Shown here one piece after another: positions 6,501-8,738 of a DNA stretch of 8,738 nt (positions within the stretch are counted from its first letter, which is position 1; each line of letters begins with the position of its first letter). The notes under the pieces are model-generated. The model worked only from the letters and a program-made list of their open reading frames with translations. It ran no database searches and was not told where the DNA came from. Source of the stretch: Eggerthellales bacterium UBA948 (GTDB taxonomy: Bacteria; Actinomycetota; Coriobacteriia; Coriobacteriales; UBA8131); NCBI GenBank assembly GCA_002293265.1, contig DBCW01000172.1, forward strand, positions 17,644-26,381, given 5' to 3'. The translations under genes and the position numbers were made by a program.

Positions 6501-8738
6501 TAATGTTGCTTCCGGACACACCTATGGCGCTTCTGCAAACGCAGGAACATATCCAATAACATTGCAACTCCAAGACGTATCCGGTGTTGGCACCTGGTCT
6601 CCTGCGCTTGCAGATTCCGGTTATGTAACAAAGGGCATTAACGCTGTAGTTGTAGATGCCGCTACGATTGTTTCGGACGGATCAAACAACGGACCTAAAG
6701 AGTTTGGCGATACTACATATATTTATGGTCAAAATCTTCCAACCGAGCAAAGCATGCCCGGCATTAGTCGAAGCGACGCTGAGGCTATTGCAAACAGTGG
6801 ACTAAACAGCGCTGATGGTGTTAAGGGTGCGTTAAAGATTGGCGCTGTGAAGACTTTGGCTGACGGAAGTATCGAAACACCGGCAGTTACTATCACAGAC
6901 ACAGACAACTTCATTACAGCGTATCAGGACACAGATCCAACGAACGACCTTAAAGCATTCCGTTTTGAGGTAAGCGCTGAGGGAACCAACAAAACACAGA
7001 CCTTTACCATCAGAGTTGAAGATGAACCGGCTAACGCAACCATCAACGCTTTACCTAAGCCGCTTTTGGTCAATTTACCTGTAGCTGATGGCGAAAAAGA
7101 TGCCAGCGACAACCTTACAGCTGCCAAAATCAAAGAAGGCGTTGTAGTTATAGACCAGAAAGAAATTTCTGCATCTAACCCCACAGGTGATATGTCTTTA
7201 AGCGACAGAGTTACCTATGAGGTTTTTGACGAATATGGCAAGAAGATTAACAGCAATACAATCTCTGCTATCGACGAAGGTTTCTACAAAGTTGTATATA
7301 CATATACCGATAGAGACCTGTCAACGGTTTCTGATTCACGTGGCGTAGTGGTTGGTGGCGATCCGATAATTCGCGACGGCTATATACTCAACGCCAAGAG
7401 TTTTATCATCAACAAGACCAAGGTTGCTTCGGGCACTAACATAACTGCACAGCTGCGTGAAATGACCGAGGCAAAAGCCTGGACAATAGAAGGAGACGCT
7501 GTAGCGGTTAGCTTTAATAGCACCTATAGCAACATAGTTACCGGAAACGATTACAGCGTTGAGGTGATATATGGACCTGCTGCAACTGACAGATATACAG
7601 TTTTTGCCAAGGTGGTCGAAGACCAAACTCTCAACAATACTCCCAATACAATGATCGGAGACGGCAATAGCGATAATGGCAATAGGTATTCGATCTATGC
7701 CAGAAATTTCCGCATTAATCACGTTGATGCCAACACGCTTAGAGCTCAAGTAGGCACCGACGAATACAAAAACACCTTTAAAGATATGGCTAACGCTACA
7801 AGCTATAGTCGCCTTAACAATGTTGCCGGTCTTGCTCTGGCCGGAAATGCCGAGTATGTAAGCGACACAGGTTTTGCCACTTCCGGCGAGCTTGAAGAAG
7901 GCCAAAGCTTTGATGTTGTATTTAGGGTTTCAGAAGACCATGAGGCAACTATTACTGTAAAAGTATTTGTAAACGACGGAAACGATCCGGTGCTCACGCT
8001 TCCGGCAGACAAATCTTACCCACTGGGATATGACTTTACAGAAGCTGAGTATCTTGTAGGTGTAAGTGCTACAGACGTAGAAGACGACAATGCTGCACCA
8101 CCAATTCCCGTTGATATCCAAGCAGATTTAAGCCAAGTTAACATCAACAAAATTGGCGCATACGTTGTTCCTGTTACAGCAACCGACTCCGACCACAATG
8201 CTGTCACCAAAAACGGTGTTGTGTGGATAGGCATAGATCCGGTAAATGGGTATGGCATCACCGCGTTTAACGTAGTTGCAACCCAAACGGAGATGGCTTC
8301 CGGCAACGTAGCTAACTTAATTGCTGATGCAGCTTTTGCAAAGATTCTCTATGCTAACGGTAAAGATGACGGTAGTTATGAAATCTTAGAGCTTAGCCCT
8401 GTAATAACTCAAGATCCAAGTGACTCAACTATCTATAACATCACAGCTGCACCTGCAATAATCGGCGAAACTGTGCCGGTTCATCCGGTTAAGGTAACTG
8501 TGGTAAATCAAGACGAAAGCGCAAGAATGTTGAGTGCAGGTGGAGATAAAGCTTACACAATTGTTGCGAATAATATTGTGCGCGGAGACAAGACATATGT
8601 GGGGTATGGTGATGAAACAAACGCTGCCGTCAAAGCTTTCTTGATTGGTGACACAAATGCTAAAGCCTACGAAATGACCCTTGCTGCTCCGCATATTAAC
8701 GCGGGTGCAACTACTTACAACCTAGGCAACACCAACGA
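457..8738 (+). CDS. giant secreted adhesin-like surface protein (C-terminus outside window)
   Basis: This single frame runs for 2,760 complete codons without a stop and continues past the window; I read every codon by hand. Order of parts by residue: signal peptide 1-42; acidic linker 43-128; pectate-lyase-like beta-helix about 141-732; a beta-rich domain about 733-878; an Ig-like domain about 882-998; then six Ba-Bb-A super-repeats from residue 999 onward, the last incomplete. Only two cysteines occur (385 and 620), as is common in Gram-positive exoproteins. Pectate-lyase-like adhesive domains at the N-terminus of long repetitive wall proteins are known from Bacillota and related Gram-positives, and act in attachment, not in sugar cleavage. 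Binding to a host or neighbour surface is therefore inferred; the ligand is unknown. The cell-wall anchor, if any, is not in view. No neighbouring gene is visible, so operon context is unknown. Confidence is high for the gene and its start, moderate for the adhesin role. Confidence 0.93.
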   Translation, partial: MSVSRRRYKKQSSGLGVLGKTLSVLLAINLAVMFALPVGIFADDIVVAGEDATAESEVIDKASEENKNQAQGGEESTSTQPDVAKTEDDSSENDADKQDKKADESQEANEAEKSNEAMETDEANKATVQPFGGPIPGVPGGVTVDTWAELQAAILDTSVSRIELTQNITKPATPTGAATYLMSSASNVINRTLVVDGKGFTLDFRNGGTGNTTNNDGNAFQLSAAAAGATTFTLQNIVINRNGATDTPVIVAYGAGPETNGSTTIGNNWTINLENVTSANAPTAGLVYAPDAHLVVKGIVTWENRVTIDATDLDYEVINVRDQLYTGEDTIVRLASDDQVLRAQVRNRDNIINVTDGAEVYIYSPADTNAIQMEESDSTSYSTTCWVKADGVGSLLDVRGVPMGDVQGVLFMRAPDNQGGFEFTNGAHVNIVAEAPATASTIWMYVEGSQMIIDGEGTVVNFENTQPWSGYGAVMRIYLVGNQQIIVRNKGEFNVTKHRHTSGDRAAAIRFGTGENNSFTVETGGSVNIHNEGNGNAATSPSALYANAAIEFDNRDFRFIVKDEGSNINLISDFGAVVAAGGERDGLIDMGVGTTFVARGNMNSTSQGIFTAGYGFDFVCDRPLYYDFTNTNPTVGARVFGIQSSGTGNDQSRFTGAATDIAVWGNGTSRVGGTANATNSTNNPVDGNPYKSWTLVGYSLAGPNFNTLTSTDDPDYFNTGVDNFGTQGMNSYRRISGNNAQARILTAEPATNADRFIRWTGVVAEGVKSDDRPIWTDEVFARIQITESGQTRSSIAGEVTSINPDELYTVQTGVTELDGVVRYDNEELLKTGDSYSMTQLWRGEYDDPASPRVHVSSDSNIIKDTITVQDALPPVPAVVSTPATGKMWAGITKEVTGTYSLADAQAAAEPHNPDPAKTLIAVRTNSGGVVQERIEEGGDLKADGTWTFIFEDVSGFQEGDKVYFVLQDGATPVNENPLVDTAFHDTTKKAAPYLSVSLPDLIPESTPAEIGLDEAYRLAGLSSNQLYTDLQDKIDANFVKRAGSDTTLPEGATVNGVNPTAPKPGESGWGDASIFGSTDYTENNRIREDFRAEYPNGKEYTVNFYATGDPTIVSSETITVLPFATPYIDASDFSVAPKVADEMMGEDDATRDAWLIEKAKATARLDLNDDWSSDNVIVTDIGIVTPAVPGAEYTVEFAVIGKAGQPYFTTQITVKIDVDPDIPMIIAEPAKLWIDDTEMPTGYIKASDYEESKIYNTAGEKGGDLFYLVRAWNHAGAGATELSSSVEFVSTTLPQNPRYGIYSSTYTVINSDRESITATRAIIVGPVGDVLGYNFVATSDEVTAANTAEKKDTLIREATFAQAWQMDVEDGLVEVPTNDIIVNGRDNLLNTPTAEDATYKNMSLSYEPEDVTAVVTPLPIETKVYDRDLIARGTDVSNDKYAVLANDNISRTDLAANGHGNDNAWLIAQAQAEGFKFSLNSTAPGTLGTTEDVKAQVISNDMASMPNPIPRAEPYKVVFAPVGDTEVTVTVNFYITVGNTAPTITFPSEDSAPLVIKQTPGVPHMLTAEEIKANMMVIDAQENMMTPGGYPDEKTTFSINGGSFGLTNNVIDTQNIGVYKVEYRATDTGTPALSGTATRAIVVTDGREVIEKGDPANPTDGVILMAKDFVMLQSEVEGTRAEVDRESAATAYLEDGTSSVEGVPVTATISNFTQSGWIANAAEGEYFFDYVVSGRATVDGKEVKKTIKGIVTSGDVIYKAGPNDQYSIVANHFDRLISEADLMRDNLYPKMIEAANARVYKVVSSAPDARISIKSTAFPGSAAAPAVVGDYPTTYGAQKLEAGSWVNVVSTPRATEVTARASVIIGKKPQLWATSPLEINLGSPFDRNMGITLTDEDDPGLTVDQATLTGTVDSTTPGLYALQYSYTDPEGNTTQYASEDGQRVVVVNDGHYGVSSTAATASTLPQDLNGRILYATSFVIKKVDIATDATAQILNLSKANGYNGKTSNPLGETSINVASGHTYGASANAGTYPITLQLQDVSGVGTWSPALADSGYVTKGINAVVVDAATIVSDGSNNGPKEFGDTTYIYGQNLPTEQSMPGISRSDAEAIANSGLNSADGVKGALKIGAVKTLADGSIETPAVTITDTDNFITAYQDTDPTNDLKAFRFEVSAEGTNKTQTFTIRVEDEPANATINALPKPLLVNLPVADGEKDASDNLTAAKIKEGVVVIDQKEISASNPTGDMSLSDRVTYEVFDEYGKKINSNTISAIDEGFYKVVYTYTDRDLSTVSDSRGVVVGGDPIIRDGYILNAKSFIINKTKVASGTNITAQLREMTEAKAWTIEGDAVAVSFNSTYSNIVTGNDYSVEVIYGPAATDRYTVFAKVVEDQTLNNTPNTMIGDGNSDNGNRYSIYARNFRINHVDANTLRAQVGTDEYKNTFKDMANATSYSRLNNVAGLALAGNAEYVSDTGFATSGELEEGQSFDVVFRVSEDHEATITVKVFVNDGNDPVLTLPADKSYPLGYDFTEAEYLVGVSATDVEDDNAAPPIPVDIQADLSQVNINKIGAYVVPVTATDSDHNAVTKNGVVWIGIDPVNGYGITAFNVVATQTEMASGNVANLIADAAFAKILYANGKDDGSYEILELSPVITQDPSDSTIYNITAAPAIIGETVPVHPVKVTVVNQDESARMLSAGGDKAYTIVANNIVRGDKTYVGYGDETNAAVKAFLIGDTNAKAYEMTLAAPHINAGATTYNLGNTN
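583..840 (+). other. acidic disordered linker (residues 43-128)
   Basis: The mature protein starts with about 86 residues dominated by Glu, Asp, Lys, Asn, Ser, Ala and Gln, with almost no aromatic or large hydrophobic residues. Short imperfect repeats of the type (D/N)EA(N/M) occur near its end (residues about 108-127), and GAGGCCAA recurs in the DNA. This composition predicts a flexible, unfolded spacer. In a wall protein it could hold the beta-helix head away from neighbours, or vary in length between strains. Function is inference. Confidence 0.75.
877..2652 (+). other. pectate-lyase-like adhesive beta-helix domain (residues ~141-732)
   Basis: The domain opens with VTVDTWAELQAAI, then a strand-like IELTQNI, then RTLVVDGKGFTLDF. 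This is the start expected of pectate-lyase-like adhesive domains (a TWAEL-type motif, an 'I-L-x-x-(D/N)-I' strand, and an 'I-x-G-x-G-x-T-L-D' turn). After it come many short strands alternating with Gly/Asn turns, for example FTLQNIVINR, FEFTNGAHVNIVAE, MIIDGEGTVVNF, QIIVRNKGEFNV, FTVETGGSVNIHNEG and FRFIVKDEGSNINL, as in a parallel beta-helix. It ends with a segment around DRPLYYDFTNT. No catalytic set of a polysaccharide lyase stands out, so binding rather than catalysis is inferred. The only cysteines of the protein are here (Cys385 at 1609-1611, Cys620 at 2314-2316). Confidence 0.7.
2653..3090 (+). other. beta-rich domain following the beta-helix (residues ~733-878)
   Basis: Sequence from RRISGNNAQARIL to about ITVQDALP. 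It has alternating hydrophobic strands (FIRWTGVVAEG, VFARIQITES, LYTVQTGVTELDGVVRY, SYSMTQLWRG) and looks like one beta-sandwich, perhaps a spacer that caps the helix. In pectate-lyase-like adhesins a domain in this place often begins with an 'R-I-...-P-...-(T/N)-D' stretch like RILTAEPATNAD. I cannot name a specific family from the sequence alone. Confidence 0.45.
3100..3450 (+). other. Ig-like domain (residues ~882-998)
   Basis: The segment begins after a Pro/Val-rich hinge (PPVPAVVSTPATG). It contains EVTGTYSL, TLIAVRTNSGG, GTWTFIFEDVSGFQEGDKVYF and VLQDGATPVNENP. This matches the general plan of bacterial Ig-like domains, where 'v-G-t' opens the fold, 'dG-x-W/f-x-f' marks the middle and 'l...gD.v.f.l.D....P' ends it. 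It probably starts the stalk. The assignment to Ig-like folds is by pattern only. Confidence 0.5.
3451..4431 (+). repeat. super-repeat 1 (residues 999-1325)
   Basis: Ba (3451-3831) is the most diverged of its class. Its Ala/Leu-rich segment is LDEAYRLAGLSSNQL, and it ends with EYTVNFYATGD and ETITVLPF. Bb (3832-4125) opens PYIDASDFSV, has the helix-like DAWLIEKAKATARL, and ends EYTVEFAVIG with TTQITVKIDV. A (4126-4431) opens after DPDIP and closes YGIYSSTYTVINS, then TATRAIIVG. The Ba module lacks a clear opening 'A-x-(N/D)-F' motif, so its start is uncertain. Confidence 0.55.
4432..5394 (+). repeat. super-repeat 2 (residues 1326-1646)
   Basis: Ba (4432-4773) opens VLGYNFVATSDEV and carries FAQAWQMD. 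Its middle is longer in loops and it ends AVVTPLPIETKVYDRD. Bb (4774-5082) opens KYAVLANDNISRTDL, carries NAWLIAQAQAEGF, and ends PYKVVFAPVG, then VTVNFYITVGNTAP. A (5083-5394) starts TITFPSEDSAPLVI and closes IGVYKVEYRATDTG, then TATRAIVVTDG. Both B modules show the Ala-Trp motif (codons at 4543-4548 and 4846-4851). The shared motif supports a common origin of Ba and Bb. Confidence 0.65.
5395..6306 (+). repeat. super-repeat 3 (residues 1647-1950)
   Basis: Ba (5395-5748) opens GVILMAKDFVMLQSEV and ends YFFDYVVSGRATVDG. Bb (5749-6063) opens QYSIVANHFDRLISEADL, has MIEAANARVYKV, and ends SWVNVVSTPRA, then ARASVIIGKKP. A (6064-6306) is the shortest A (81 residues) and the clearest HYR/DUF5011-like one: PLEINLGSPFD, TDEDDPGLT, TPGLYALQYSYTDPEGN and QRVVVVNDG. 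Here the Trp of the AW motif is absent in both B modules. Confidence 0.65.
6307..7359 (+). repeat. super-repeat 4 (residues 1951-2301), longest unit
   Basis: Ba (6307-6714) is about 136 residues, the longest B. It opens GRILYATSFVIKKVDI after a 20-residue Ser/Thr/Ala-rich lead (SSTAATASTL), and contains TYPITLQLQDVSG. Bb (6715-7035) opens TYIYGQNLPTEQSM, which keeps only part of the usual motif, then SRSDAEAIANSGLNSADG, and ends AFRFEVSAEGTN, then FTIRVEDEP. A (7036-7359) has an unusually long middle and closes EGFYKVVYTYTDRD, then SRGVVVGGD. The extra length is spread over Ba and A, not one insertion. Confidence 0.6.
7360..8238 (+). repeat. super-repeat 5 (residues 2302-2594)
   Basis: Ba (7360-7683) opens DGYILNAKSFIINKTKV, carries EAKAWTIEGDA (Ala-Trp codons 7477-7482) and ends DYSVEVIYGP. 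Bb (7684-7989) opens RYSIYARNFRINHVDANTL, the best match to the B signature, then FKDMANATSYS, and ends SFDVVFRVSEDHEATITV, then VNDGNDP. A (7990-8238) opens VLTLPADKSYPLGYDF, has VSATDVEDDN, and closes IGAYVVPVTATDSDHN. This A has lost the Arg of the TR-x-VVV tail (NGVVWIGID instead). Confidence 0.65.
8239..8738 (+). repeat. super-repeat 6, cut by the window edge (residues 2595-2760+)
   Basis: Ba (8239-8550) opens GYGITAFNVVATQTEM, has NVANLIADAAFAKILY, and ends VHPVKVTVVNQDES. Bb starts at 8551 with AYTIVANNIVRGDK and NAAVKAFLIGDTNAKAY, and is interrupted by the window edge after a partial codon. Its A module must lie downstream. An Arg-Gly-Asp triplet is at 8581-8589. Confidence 0.6.

Larger units (their letters stand above)
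3451..8738 (+). repeat. stalk of six Ba-Bb-A super-repeats, ~290-350 residues each
   Basis: From residue 999 on, three modules recur in fixed order. Bb modules begin at 3832, 4774, 5749, 6715, 7684 and 8551, giving steps of 942, 975, 966, 969 and 867 bases. A modules end in a 'G-x-Y-x-V-x-Y-x-x-TD ... R-(A/V)-(I/V)-V-V' tail whose Tyr codons are at 4360, 5311, 6214, 7285 and 8161. Ba modules carry a phenylalanine (or valine) signature codon at 4459, 5461, 6388, 7402 and 8272. Three independent landmarks thus show the same period. The repeats are recognisable only in protein; I see no long identical DNA stretches. All steps are multiples of three. Boundaries are my estimates, good to perhaps ten residues. 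Confidence 0.75.

Noticed and set aside
7336..7905. Minus-strand open frame of 189 codons inside the adhesin gene
   Set aside because: It is antisense to a continuous, well-structured coding frame. Its translation has no recognisable domain organisation, and many similar shorter antisense frames occur along the gene, as expected from codon bias.
3451..8738. Tandem repeats considered as a CRISPR array or DNA-level satellite
   Set aside because: The periodicity is about 950 bases and exists only in the translated protein. There are no short identical repeats with spacers.

Overview
The window is almost entirely one gene. From an ATG at 457 a single plus-strand reading frame stays open for 2,760 complete codons and is still open at the last base (8738). 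It encodes a giant secreted, probably wall-attached, adhesin-like protein whose C-terminus lies beyond the window. Bases 1-456 are AT-rich, non-coding leader or intergenic DNA. No other gene, RNA gene, mobile element or CRISPR array is supported on either strand.

Organism: the N-terminal signal peptide with a basic n-region, the near absence of cysteine, the pectate-lyase-like adhesive beta-helix and the long chain of beta-sandwich repeats fit a host-associated Gram-positive bacterium of moderate GC. A member of the Coriobacteriia or of the Bacillota would fit. This is inference from protein style and base composition; no phylogenetic marker is present.

Layout: (1) 1-456 has a possible terminator of an upstream gene (74-111), three 7-bp inverted repeats (139-157, 277-300, 371-391), short direct repeats AAATGGGG and AAATAGAC, a possible 12-codon leader ORF (188-226) and a Shine-Dalgarno sequence (440-447). 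(2) 457-582 encodes the signal peptide. (3) 583-840 encodes an acidic, disordered Glu/Asp/Lys/Asn/Ala linker. (4) 877-2652 encodes a right-handed beta-helix (pectate-lyase-like adhesive) domain with the only two cysteines. (5) 2653-3450 encodes two further beta-rich, probably Ig-like domains. (6) 3451 to the end encodes a stalk of six consecutive super-repeats of about 290-350 residues, the sixth cut by the window edge. Each has the order Ba-Bb-A. A resembles HYR/DUF5011-type Ig-like domains. Ba and Bb are related modules that I cannot assign to a named family.

Working model (inference): the beta-helix is the binding head, the super-repeats are a stalk that displays it, and a wall anchor (sorting signal or similar) should lie downstream. 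The most notable features are the regular but strongly diverged three-module super-repeat and the unassigned B module. The rest looks like a known style of Gram-positive surface protein rather than a clearly new system.
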